Virus record (IMG/VR): IMGVR_UViG_3300005602_000004
Coordinates: 1 to 54,410 of that record
Direction: 5' to 3' (one strand)
Source: a virus
DNA: 54,410 nucleotides
The position numbers were made by a program, and so were the translations under genes. Below, in pieces: positions 14,427 through 21,785 of this stretch. Numbering within the stretch: position 1 is the stretch's first letter; every line of letters starts with the position of its first letter. A model generated the notes under the pieces. The model saw only the letters and a list, made by a program, of their open reading frames with translations. It ran no database searches and was not told the DNA's origin.

Positions 14427-16162
14427 TGTCCGTCACCTACGTCCAAGCGCCATTCATCGTCACCGAGGAGAAGAAAACTGTCGCTTTTACCGGAGATAAG
14501 AAAATATCGAAGCAACTCGATGAATTGCAGCGCATGTCGAAAAACGAACGGGAAAATAAGCAGGGAAGCAACCACTCCGATGAAATGCGGCAGTACTACA
14601 ACCTGAATTACTATCCATCGGTATCGACTCCCGCTTTCCGTCCCCGTGTCATTCTTCCCGAAGCGCAATTCCTGATGTGCTGTGAAGCGACCGAGCTAAC
14701 GAACGATACGCCCAAAGTTTACATCAGCGTGAATGGGAAGGCCGACGAGCAACGGGAGAAGGCATTCAACGCAGCATGGCGTCTCGGGATGTTCAATAAC
14801 CGGCTCTTTGACGGTGTTTTCTGGTCGCAATTCGTCAATCCATCCTTCATGCAGGTTGGCTGGAATCCCGACGCTCGAAACGGGAAGGGAATGGTTTGGA
14901 TCGCTGCCGACGATCCCGACACTATTTTCCCCGATCCGCACGCCAAGGATGACAAAACTTGGTCTTATGTCGTGAAGGAAAAGTACCTGTATGTCGATGA
15001 AATTAGGCGTATTTTCCCGGAAAAGGGGAAGTACGTCAAGATCGGCGGAGGGTACGACGATTACGAAGAGAATGAGATGGAAGGCTCCCATTTCGATCTT
15101 GGAATGGAACTTCCTCCTGGACCGCTTCGGATCGATGCCCCTCAAGGTTTCGAACATCAAAGGAACGGCCCTCGGGTACGCATCCGGTACGTATGGGTCA
15201 AGGATTATGCTCGGGATCGGGTGAAAGAGATCGCGGGACGAGAGGCCGGAGAAGGTTTCGAACTAGTAGTCCAGCCACGATTTAAGTGGAGGTATCCGAA
15301 CGGTCGATTCATCGTCGAGTGCAATGGGATTATTCTGGCTGATGGACCGAATTTCATGCCCCGATTGCCGGAGGATGATTTCGGTACTTTCCCGTTTATC
15401 GGCTTGTGGTCCATGCCGCACCTCGATTCGATGTACGGACCTCCCCCGATTCGGTACGTGAAGTCTCCACAGGACATTGCCGAGCGAATGTATACCCAGC
15501 TTATCGAGAACATGATCCGAACGAACAATGTGCAGTGCTGGATTCCTCGGGATGCGAATATCGACATCGATGCTTACGGCGGGTTGCCAGGAGAAGTGCA
15601 GGTTTACGACGGCGACAAGCCTCCGACCATGAGTTCGCCGCCACAGATTCCGCAGCATATGACACAGATACCGGAACTATTGCTGCAAAAAGTGGCGCGG
15701 TATTCGGGGACAACCCCTGAACGGCAGGGGCAGGCGGGTGGGGGAAACATTTCACCGGAACTGTTTGACGCTGCTGTATTTCAGGGTCAGACATTCGTTC
15801 GGATGAAAGCCCGCCTTCTTGCCGAATCGTATCAGCGGTTAGCACGACTCGTTTTTTACACAATGGCCCGGTTCAAGCGGAACGAAGATATGCTGATGCC
15901 CGAGCGCCGGAAGCAGAAATCATGTTCATGGTTGCCACTTCCCGATGGGGCGGAATGCGATCTCGAACTCGATTCAGTTTCATTACAGGCAGTTTCAAGC
16001 TCGATGATGAAGAATCTCGTTCTTTCGCTCTCGAAGACGGGCGCGTTGCCGCCGAAGTTTATCTTCGAGACGATGGGTTTCCCGCAAGCCGACCAATTGG
16101 CAGAAGATGCGCAAAATGCACAAGCATTAGCCGCGATTTCGAAATTGCGCCGTCCCCGGTAG
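14426..16162 (+). CDS. portal protein
   Basis: 578 residues, assigned from position between terminase and scaffold/capsid genes and from typical portal features. These are an N-terminal disordered segment, WYDD-like mixed alpha/beta wing regions with many aromatic residues, a long helix IAERMYTQLIENMIRTNNV followed by the loop region, and a final helical part (QADQLAEDAQNAQALAAISK). Portals form the dodecameric ring through which DNA enters and leaves the head. The GTG start at 14426 fits the end of the gene before. The closest type is probably the podovirus head-to-tail connector, but this is a judgement from sequence feel. Confidence 0.75.
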   Translation: MSVTYVQAPFIVTEEKKTVAFTGDKKISKQLDELQRMSKNERENKQGSNHSDEMRQYYNLNYYPSVSTPAFRPRVILPEAQFLMCCEATELTNDTPKVYISVNGKADEQREKAFNAAWRLGMFNNRLFDGVFWSQFVNPSFMQVGWNPDARNGKGMVWIAADDPDTIFPDPHAKDDKTWSYVVKEKYLYVDEIRRIFPEKGKYVKIGGGYDDYEENEMEGSHFDLGMELPPGPLRIDAPQGFEHQRNGPRVRIRYVWVKDYARDRVKEIAGREAGEGFELVVQPRFKWRYPNGRFIVECNGIILADGPNFMPRLPEDDFGTFPFIGLWSMPHLDSMYGPPPIRYVKSPQDIAERMYTQLIENMIRTNNVQCWIPRDANIDIDAYGGLPGEVQVYDGDKPPTMSSPPQIPQHMTQIPELLLQKVARYSGTTPERQGQAGGGNISPELFDAAVFQGQTFVRMKARLLAESYQRLARLVFYTMARFKRNEDMLMPERRKQKSCSWLPLPDGAECDLELDSVSLQAVSSSMMKNLVLSLSKTGALPPKFIFETMGFPQADQLAEDAQNAQALAAISKLRRPR

Positions 16163-16164
16163 CC

Positions 16165-16767
16165 ATGAACGCAGAAGAAAAACGCGCTAAACATACAGCT
16201 TATATGCGCGAATGGTATAAGCGTAAGCCGGGTTATAAATCTTCCGCTGATAGAAAATATCGTGAAAAATACAGAGAGAAGCTCAATGAATACGACAGAA
16301 AAAGGAGTCAATTTGATGCCGTGCGAATAGCAAACAGAAAAAGGTATAACGATACATATTTAGAGCTTCGCAAGGTGCCGGGTCCTGTCCGAGAAAAACA
16401 TCTAGCCTATTGCAAATCGTACTACGAGAAAAATAAGGATTATTACCGCCAGAAAGAGAAGGCTAGGAGGGCCAGATATACAGAACAGCAATGGCATGCA
16501 TTGCAGAGGCGGTACGGCCTAAAACATAGGCACAAACTGACTCCCGAACAGCGAGACGAAATGCTTCTGGCTCAAGGGGGTGTGTGCGCCATTTGTGGAG
16601 GTCCACCAACTGGACGGCAAAAGCGTTTTCATGTTGACCATGACCACAATACCGGCGTTCGTCGCGGACTCTTATGTTCGGCTTGCAATTTTGCAATGGC
16701 GCGGGTAGATCATTGCCCTGGCTGGTTACTAGCTGCTGCAAAATATCGACTGCGAGGCAAGCGGTGA
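16165..16767 (+). CDS. recombination endonuclease VII-like protein (inserted homing-type nuclease)
   Basis: 200 residues. The first 110 are strongly basic and repetitive (YMREWYKRKPGYKS, YREKYREKLNEYDRKR). The C-terminal domain has CAICGG, FHVDHDHNTGVRRGLLCSACN and VDHCPGWLLAAAKYL-like segments. That is the zinc-bound His-Asp-His core of endonuclease VII/HNH enzymes. Free-standing relatives in phages usually act as homing nucleases. It lies 2 bases after the portal gene; the frame is open well upstream but only because it runs against the portal coding sequence. Confidence 0.85.
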   Translation: MNAEEKRAKHTAYMREWYKRKPGYKSSADRKYREKYREKLNEYDRKRSQFDAVRIANRKRYNDTYLELRKVPGPVREKHLAYCKSYYEKNKDYYRQKEKARRARYTEQQWHALQRRYGLKHRHKLTPEQRDEMLLAQGGVCAICGGPPTGRQKRFHVDHDHNTGVRRGLLCSACNFAMARVDHCPGWLLAAAKYRLRGKR

Positions 16768-16937
16768 ACCAGCAAGGTCAATGGGTTCGAGTCGGCGATG
16801 CTGCGAGATATTACCAGACCACGACGCAGACTATTCGAAATTGGTGCAAAATAGGGCTGCTTGTACGTGTCGGCTGCCGAGTAATGCGTGATCCAAAGGG
16901 TCGATGGCGCATTCAACTCCCCGAAAGAATAAACTAA
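16764..16937 (+). CDS. MerR/excisionase-type helix-turn-helix protein
   Basis: 57 residues. The start is a GTG overlapping the preceding TGA (GTGA). WVRVGDAARYYQTTTQTIRN followed by WCKIGLLV is a winged HTH of the MerR/Xis type, ending in a GRWRIQLP wing. Such tiny proteins act as excisionases or transcriptional regulators. Its position among structural genes, right after a homing nuclease, suggests it may have travelled with it. Confidence 0.65.
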   Translation: MNQQGQWVRVGDAARYYQTTTQTIRNWCKIGLLVRVGCRVMRDPKGRWRIQLPERIN

Positions 16938-16977
16938 AAAATGCAAAATAGGCAAAGCGCAAGATTGACGTATCCGT

Positions 16978-17229
16978 GTGTCTACCCGCACTCTGTTTCG
17001 CGTGCAACATAAGTTCGAATTAATTCATCTCAGCGAGCACACGCATCCAGGGTATCTCACTCCGATCTATCTCGTTCAATTTGCCATCGATGGTCAAGTA
17101 GCTCCTCCTTTTTGGTCAACGAAGGCTGATCGTGTGCAAAGCGGAGAAGATGCATGGTTCGATGGGTTGAAATTGCAAGCCGAAGGCGCTCTTGCCGAAT
17201 GTGGCCCTTCGAAGGCTTTGACGAACTAG
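16978..17229 (+). CDS. hypothetical protein, start uncertain
   Basis: Up to 83 residues from a GTG at 16978. The protein-like part begins around VQHKFELIHLSEHTHPGY (GTG at 17002) and includes a Tyr/Phe-rich beta segment, YLVQFAIDGQVAPPFW. No clear ribosome binding site marks either start. No family recognised. Confidence 0.5.
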   Translation: MSTRTLFRVQHKFELIHLSEHTHPGYLTPIYLVQFAIDGQVAPPFWSTKADRVQSGEDAWFDGLKLQAEGALAECGPSKALTN

Positions 17230-17241
17230 GAGATTCATTTT

Positions 17242-17328
17242 ATGGCGCGAGGACGTAAAGCACGCGGCTCCATGAATACAAAAATGGCCGGACGGCACCC
17301 TGGAAGCAGGAAGGCTGGACGGTACTAA
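17242..17328 (+). CDS. tiny basic protein (28 aa)
   Basis: ATG at 17242 follows AGGAGATTCATTTT. The product, MARGRKARGSMNTKMAGRHP and eight more residues, is rich in Arg, Gly and Lys. It resembles the short basic peptides found among phage head genes. Coding status rests on the ribosome binding site and amino-acid bias only. Confidence 0.45.
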   Translation: MARGRKARGSMNTKMAGRHPGSRKAGRY

Positions 17329-17343
17329 TTTTTGTAAATCTAT

Positions 17344-17376
17344 CCGGGGGTCTCTCCGCATTTCGCGGATGCCCGG
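17344..17376 (+). promoter_or_regulatory. intergenic hairpin before a tiny gene
   Basis: CCGGG (17344-17348) pairs with CCCGG (17372-17376) around an inner stem TCCGC/GCGGA (17355-17359/17365-17369). GTCTC in the left arm can instead pair with GAGAC in the ribosome binding region at 17387-17391, giving a way to hide that site. No T run follows. Confidence 0.5.
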
Positions 17377-17397
17377 AAAACGAGAGGAGACACCAAT

Positions 17398-17436
17398 ATG
17401 GCTCGACGTAGGGGTCGGCACTCGAAGCGTAAGTAG
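17398..17436 (+). CDS. possible 12-residue basic peptide
   Basis: ATG at 17398 after GAGAGGAGACACCAAT encodes MARRRGRHSKRK and stops at 17434. The strong ribosome binding site and the RxxGRHSKR composition match other small basic phage peptides, but 12 codons is too short to judge by itself. It could instead be a translation-coupling leader. Confidence 0.3.
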   Translation: MARRRGRHSKRK

Positions 17437-17475
17437 TTGCGCTGAGAGAACAGAAGCGTGGAAGGCACTGCTGGA

Positions 17476-17508
17476 GGCGGGACACTGGCCGGTTCCCTTT
17501 GTCCCGCC
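17476..17508 (+). terminator. strong intergenic hairpin, terminator-like
   Basis: GGCGGGACA (17476-17484) is the exact complement of TGTCCCGCC (17500-17508) across a 15-base loop that contains GGCCGG. TTTC follows, so it is only a weak candidate intrinsic terminator. The next gene has its own ribosome binding site, GGAGGAAGAA, just downstream. Confidence 0.45.
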
Positions 17509-17526
17509 TTTCGCACGGAGGAAGAA

Positions 17527-17739
17527 ATGGGCACTGAACATAATGGTCGAAACGACCAAATCGATGTTGAGCAGATCGACCGAAACATTCTGACAACCGA
17601 AGACTCGACGCTAGAATCGCCATGGAACGAAGAGGTTATGTCAGGCGACGCAGATTGGGGACCGCAACTTTTCAACCAAATGCCAGAGGATCGAGTCGGT
17701 TTTATGACTAATGGTAGGAATCGGAGGGACCGGCGATAG
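17527..17739 (+). CDS. small acidic protein
   Basis: 70 residues from MGTEHNGRNDQIDVEQIDRN to NGRNRRDRR, acidic in the middle and basic at the end. Good ribosome binding site GGAGGAAG. Its last 32 bases overlap the 3' end of a minus-strand HNH gene, so its C-terminus may have been altered when that gene inserted. No family recognised. Confidence 0.6.
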   Translation: MGTEHNGRNDQIDVEQIDRNILTTEDSTLESPWNEEVMSGDADWGPQLFNQMPEDRVGFMTNGRNRRDRR

Positions 17740-18172
17740 TGCGATGTTCAATGCCATGACAAGTCGAACAGAGCCAAATTACATCGAGCGGGGAATTGTA
17801 TCCTCGGTGATGATGGCCGTGTGGTTTGCATTCCTTCAGACATTTCGAGCATTGATTAGGACGCACTACCAATCCTTTTCGGATGGCATCGAAAAGAGCC
17901 TTGCGAGCCTTTCTCTTCTCTGGATAGTAAATTGGTTTATTCCTGTCAATTTCACGCGCCTTTTCTGGGTTCTTAAGTCGCCATTCTCGGGAGCATTCTC
18001 TCAGATAATCGGCATGATCGATGTAATAGCGGTGCTGATATCCCTCCGCATTCTGTGTGTATTGTTTGAGTTTTTCCGGGTGTTCGCTACGCCATTGTAT
18101 TTGCCATTGGCGGCATTTTTCTCGGTTTTTGGAGCGCCATTCCCGGAGGTATTCAGCTTTTGAGTTGGGCAT
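17708..18172 (-). CDS. HNH-like homing endonuclease on the opposite strand
   Basis: 154 residues starting MPNSKAEYLREWRSKNREKC. The first 100 residues are basic tryptophan-containing repeats (EYLREWRSKN, EHPEKLKQY, DYLRECSREWRLKNPEKA). Then come CSKCLKECKPHGHHH and WLCSTCHGIEH, the zinc-bound His core seen in phage HNH-type proteins. It is the only minus-strand gene inside the late operon and interrupts a run of plus-strand genes, as expected for a selfish insert. An in-frame ATG at 18205 is less likely. Confidence 0.72.
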   Translation of the reverse strand: MPNSKAEYLREWRSKNREKCRQWQIQWRSEHPEKLKQYTQNAEGYQHRYYIDHADYLRECSREWRLKNPEKAREIDRNKPIYYPEKRKARKALFDAIRKGLVVRPNQCSKCLKECKPHGHHHRGYNSPLDVIWLCSTCHGIEHRTIAGPSDSYH

Positions 18173-18204
18173 GAGGGATTCTACAGCAAAAGGAAGGAAA
18201 CACA

Positions 18205-18393
18205 ATGGCCAAGGGAAACCACTTTGACATCTATGATACGCCCTACGAGACGCAACCTCCGAAGGGTTCTGCGGAAGGCACTATCGACTACGGTGGTGTA
18301 GCCGAGGTTGCGGATGATGCTCGCACCGATCCCTTGGGCGTGTTGCCCAAGGATGCGAAGCCGCGAAACATCGGGCCTAGCTCGAAGGAGTAA
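18205..18393 (+). CDS. small hydrophilic head-module protein
   Basis: 62 residues from MAKGNHFDIYDTPYETQPPK to IGPSSKE, Gly/Pro/Asp-rich and probably disordered. Ribosome binding site AAGGAAGG. The first plus-strand gene after the inserted HNH gene, before scaffold and capsid genes. No family recognised. Confidence 0.6.
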   Translation: MAKGNHFDIYDTPYETQPPKGSAEGTIDYGGVAEVADDARTDPLGVLPKDAKPRNIGPSSKE

Positions 18394-18398
18394 TGTGA

Positions 18399-18812
18399 GT
18401 GGCTTCTCCTCCAAATCCGCTAGGCGGTGGTGCCCCTCCGGGTGGAGGGATGCTCTCGACCATCCTCGGGGCGCTATCGAATCGAGCCTCGACGAATCCA
18501 GGGCAGGATTTGTCTCAACAGTCGGCGGCATTACAAGGTGCCGACCCTTCGATGGTTTTGCGTCAACTCGAACAGGTCAATCAGGTGCTCGGGGTATTGT
18601 TCGTCAAGACGTTCCAAAGTCTGCCGAACATGGCGAATCAGATCAGCGCCACGATGAAGGCGCTATCCAGAGCGATTAAGGAAGGGCAACAGGCCAGTAA
18701 TGTAACCGAGGCGGTCAGCAAGAACGAGGAAGGATCGAGTCAGCCGCCGATCAATTTCAGTGCAGTGAGTCAAGGGCAGGTTCCTGGTGCCGACCAGGGT
18801 GCGACAACTTAA
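18399..18812 (+). CDS. hypothetical virion-module protein
   Basis: 137 residues from a GTG after AAGGAGTAATGTGA. A Gly/Pro-rich N-terminus (SPPNPLGGGAPPGG) is followed by a helical segment LRQLEQVNQVLGVLFVKTFQ and a Ser/Gln-rich tail. Position before the scaffold suggests a head assembly role; no family recognised. Confidence 0.6.
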   Translation: MASPPNPLGGGAPPGGGMLSTILGALSNRASTNPGQDLSQQSAALQGADPSMVLRQLEQVNQVLGVLFVKTFQSLPNMANQISATMKALSRAIKEGQQASNVTEAVSKNEEGSSQPPINFSAVSQGQVPGADQGATT

Positions 18813-18830
18813 AAGGAGAAAACTGATTTT

Positions 18831-19634
18831 ATGGATGACATCAAGAAGTTCCTCGAAGACAAGCAGAACCATCCCGACAATACCCCTGTACGGATTGGGG
18901 ATACCGAGATTCCACTAGGTTCGCTTCGGCAATTGAATGCTTCGGAGCGACAGACACTTTCGGAAAGACTCAAGGGGATCGAAACTAAGGAAACGGAGCT
19001 TAATCAGCGGCAGGCGCAGGTTGTCGATCTCGCGCAGAAGGCGCAGCAGGCGTATAACGCCGCCGAAGAAGCCAGAAAAGTGGCGACGACGCGGCAGGCC
19101 GATCCTGGAAGCGATCCGTTCAACGATCCGTGGCTTCAACCAGTTAAAACGGCGCTATCGGAGCGGGACAAGAAGCTCGAAGAGTTCTCGAATATGGTCA
19201 AGGGCCTGCAATCGACTATCGGGCAGGCCGCTACGATTTGGGCACAGGATCGATGGGACCGGGAGTACGACTCGCTCAATTTTGGGAAGCGCGAAAAGAA
19301 GCCCACTCGGGATGAACTCCTGAAGTTTGCCCAAGAGCAGAAGCTTGTGGATCGGCACGGAATGCCATCGGTTCGAGAAGCATGGAACAAGATGTCGGAG
19401 GCGGATCGGCTAGAGGAAGCCCGGAAGGAAGCCATTGAAAAGGGTCGGGAAGAGGGCCGAATGGAAGCGATGGCCGCTCGTGTGACGGCTCCCGGCGTAT
19501 CTGGAATGGGGCAAGCGCCGATGGGTAAGGAAAAGCCGATCACTCCGAATACCGACATTCTCGGAGATTTGTACGGGGACGCAATTAAGGACCCCGAACT
19601 TAGGGCACTGATCGAACAGTCTGGTGTCGTGTAG
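18831..19634 (+). CDS. scaffold-like protein
   Basis: 267 residues, highly charged and mostly helical, with predicted coiled coil around ETKETELNQRQAQVVDLAQK and RLEEARKEAIEKGREEGRME. Directly upstream of the major capsid gene, the usual place of a scaffolding protein that templates the prohead and is later removed. Ribosome binding site AAAAGGAGAA. Function inferred from composition and position. Confidence 0.65.
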   Translation: MDDIKKFLEDKQNHPDNTPVRIGDTEIPLGSLRQLNASERQTLSERLKGIETKETELNQRQAQVVDLAQKAQQAYNAAEEARKVATTRQADPGSDPFNDPWLQPVKTALSERDKKLEEFSNMVKGLQSTIGQAATIWAQDRWDREYDSLNFGKREKKPTRDELLKFAQEQKLVDRHGMPSVREAWNKMSEADRLEEARKEAIEKGREEGRMEAMAARVTAPGVSGMGQAPMGKEKPITPNTDILGDLYGDAIKDPELRALIEQSGVV

Positions 19635-19650
19635 ACAAAAGGAGCCTTAA

Positions 19651-20655
19651 ATGGCGTTTACAGTCGGAACTGGCGTTAATCAACCCAGCGCGTTGCTGGT
19701 CAACACGCTTCAGTCGATCTCGCAGAAGATGATTTATCCGAAGGTTGCGGACCTCGTGTTCCAACCATCGCCGACATTCTCTTTCTTGAACCAGTATGCC
19801 AAGAAATACAATGCCGGAGCCGAAATCGTCTATCCCCTCCTCACGACCAAGATTACGACTCGCGGCTCCTACTGGGGCGACCAGCTTTTGCCGACCTCGG
19901 CAATAGACGCGATTCAACCGGCTGACCAAGTGTGGCGTGGCTATTTCCAAGCAACCACACTGCCGGTCATGGACATCGTGATCGGGCGCGGCGGGCCGGT
20001 AGGTCTCGATCTCGTGAAGACCTATGTACAGGCTGCCGCTGGTTCGATGCTCGACATGCTAGCCGAAGCGGTAGCCGGTAACGCGCCATTTAACTCAGCG
20101 ACCGACCTCGATTCGATCAATGCCTGGGTGCTACAAACCACGAATACGATTGCCGGGATCAACCGCACGACGAGCACGTTCTGGCAGCCACAGCCGAATC
20201 AGCCCATCTCCGGCCACTTGACCCCGATCAAGTTGCTTCCGGCCTACTTCCTGACGACCTATGGTTACGACGAGCCGAACCTGCTCATCCTGAACAACAC
20301 GGATTTTGCGAACTTCGAAGGGCAATTCACGCAAAACTCGAACGCAGCGGCTTCGACAACCATCATCCGCGCTACCGACAACTATGCGGATACGGCCCCA
20401 ATCCAGACTTCGTTCCGGTATCACATGCGGTTCAAGAATGCCGTTGTGCTTGCGGATCAGCACTTCCCGGCAGGGACGGGATACCTGTTGAACACTAAGT
20501 ACATATGGATGGTGTATAACATGGGTTCATATTTCAGAATGACCCCTTGGATAATGCCGTCCAATCAGGATGTTATCACATCGCGCATTCATCTGATTTG
20601 CCAACTCGGATGTAATAGGCCGATTGGTCAAGTGGCGTTGACGTTACTATCGTAA
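19651..20655 (+). CDS. major capsid protein
   Basis: 334 residues, immediately after the scaffold with ribosome binding site AAAAGGAG. The length, the mix of segments such as VYPLLTTKITTRGSYWGDQL, the spine-like helix VKTYVQAAAGSMLDMLAEAV and the C-terminal MTPWIMPSNQDVITSRIHLI fit an HK97-fold coat protein. Assignment is by position, size and pattern. A LAGLIDADG gene follows at once, a common target arrangement. Confidence 0.75.
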   Translation: MAFTVGTGVNQPSALLVNTLQSISQKMIYPKVADLVFQPSPTFSFLNQYAKKYNAGAEIVYPLLTTKITTRGSYWGDQLLPTSAIDAIQPADQVWRGYFQATTLPVMDIVIGRGGPVGLDLVKTYVQAAAGSMLDMLAEAVAGNAPFNSATDLDSINAWVLQTTNTIAGINRTTSTFWQPQPNQPISGHLTPIKLLPAYFLTTYGYDEPNLLILNNTDFANFEGQFTQNSNAAASTTIIRATDNYADTAPIQTSFRYHMRFKNAVVLADQHFPAGTGYLLNTKYIWMVYNMGSYFRMTPWIMPSNQDVITSRIHLICQLGCNRPIGQVALTLLS

Positions 20656-20681
20656 CGCGACGGGGTTGTTGGTAAAATGCA

Positions 20682-21179
20682 ATGATGGAACCAACACAGA
20701 TCGACTGGGCACGGCTCGCGGCTTTCATCGACGGCGAAGGGACGATTGTGATTAAGCCATATTTAGTGAAATATACACAATTGTTCGTTCGTATTGCCAA
20801 TACTGATCCCCGCCTTCCCTTGTGGTGCAGGAAATGTTTTGATCACGGGAAGGTATATGCCAGCGACAGTCAATCCAGGAAATTTCCTGGCCGCATGAGG
20901 GTGTATACATGGATTGTTCAGTCAAAAAAGGCAGAATTAATTCTCCGTGGATGCCTGCCGTATTTCATCCTAAAGAAGGAGCAGGCGGAGATTGCGCTGG
21001 CGTATCGAGAAACATTCAATCACATTAAGGGTAATACGCCATTGCAGGAACTTACTCCAGCTAGGTACGCTCTCAGGGAGCATTATAGGCAGGAACTGAG
21101 CCGTATAAAGAAAGAGCTTCCGCAACATGCGTTCGTGGGCGCACCAGAGCCGCCGAATCCGAAGGAAACGATTCAGTAA
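20682..21179 (+). CDS. LAGLIDADG-type homing endonuclease
   Basis: 165 residues. One LAGLIDADG helix is visible as WARLAAFIDGEGTI (9-22) with the catalytic acidic residue, followed by the sheet segment LFVRIANTDP. LRGCLPYFILKKEQAEIAL is a typical later part. One motif implies a homodimer. It separates the capsid gene from the next virion gene and contains an AT-rich first half, as expected of an inserted selfish gene. Confidence 0.8.
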   Translation: MMEPTQIDWARLAAFIDGEGTIVIKPYLVKYTQLFVRIANTDPRLPLWCRKCFDHGKVYASDSQSRKFPGRMRVYTWIVQSKKAELILRGCLPYFILKKEQAEIALAYRETFNHIKGNTPLQELTPARYALREHYRQELSRIKKELPQHAFVGAPEPPNPKETIQ

Positions 21180-21194
21180 CACGAGGAGAGCAGA

Positions 21195-21701
21195 ATGGCG
21201 ATCAACATTTCGGTACAGCGCGTATTCCCCGGATTTGGGGCTACCAGCCTTCAATCGATTCAGATTGCGGCGGGGATCGCGGTCACTTCGGGGACGACCT
21301 ATTTTGTTCCCGGAACGAGCCTGAACAGCGTGGCGGGGCTACTTGTCCCGACGATCACTTGTGGCCGTGTCCGGGTGAAGATTTACAACGGCACCGGCAC
21401 GACTCCGACGCTGACGAAGCTGCAAGTCCAGGCTTTCGATAACACGAATACCGTTGTGATCGCCGACTGGAATCCGTCCACTGCCGCGACGCTCTCCTCG
21501 ACGAGTTGGTTCGATAGCTATGCCGATTTCGTTGTCGATACGGCTCCATCGACGATTTCTGGTGGAGCGGTTGGTTGGTTGATCGGCAGCGCGAGCGCCG
21601 TAACCGGCAATGGCGGCATTACGTCCCTAAAGGTTATTCCGACGCTCGGTGGAACTGGGCCGGGCGCAACGATGGACGTGGAAGTGTTCGGCCTGATCTA
21701 A
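21195..21701 (+). CDS. virion protein, possible capsid decoration protein
   Basis: 168 residues, almost entirely beta-rich and Gly/Thr/Ser-rich, beginning MAINISVQRVFPGFGATSLQ and containing repeated strand-turn units such as GRVRVKIYNGTGTTPTLTKL. Placed after the capsid gene. The composition suits an immunoglobulin- or jelly-roll-like outer capsid protein, inferred from position. Confidence 0.55.
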   Translation: MAINISVQRVFPGFGATSLQSIQIAAGIAVTSGTTYFVPGTSLNSVAGLLVPTITCGRVRVKIYNGTGTTPTLTKLQVQAFDNTNTVVIADWNPSTAATLSSTSWFDSYADFVVDTAPSTISGGAVGWLIGSASAVTGNGGITSLKVIPTLGGTGPGATMDVEVFGLI

Positions 21702-21715
21702 AAACAAGTTTCTCC

Positions 21716-21774
21716 ACTGGTCGGCAACGGGCCGGGTCGGGCATCTCCCATGCTCGGTTCTGGCCCGTACCAGT
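21716..21774 (+). promoter_or_regulatory. long nested hairpin in the gap before the tail-adaptor gene
   Basis: ACTGGT/ACCAGT (21716-21721/21769-21774), ACGGGCC/GGCCCGT (21727-21733/21762-21768) and CGGGCAT/ATGCTCG (21738-21744/21750-21756) nest to give 20 base pairs with one G-U pair. The outer arm touches TTTTAGGAGCAC, the ribosome binding region of the gene at 21786. Possible stability element or translational control; TTTT at 21774-21777 also allows weak termination. Confidence 0.65.
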
Positions 21775-21785
21775 TTTAGGAGCAC

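Noticed and set aside
15922-16164. Long upstream extension of the endonuclease VII-like gene
   Set aside because: It overlaps the portal coding sequence in another frame; the basic repeats typical of this family start at MNAEEKRAKHTAYM.
17711-18163. A 150-codon plus-strand frame opposite the reverse HNH gene
   Set aside because: It lies fully within the minus-strand gene, which has a zinc-bound HNH core; the plus frame gives only hydrophobic stretches from antisense codons.
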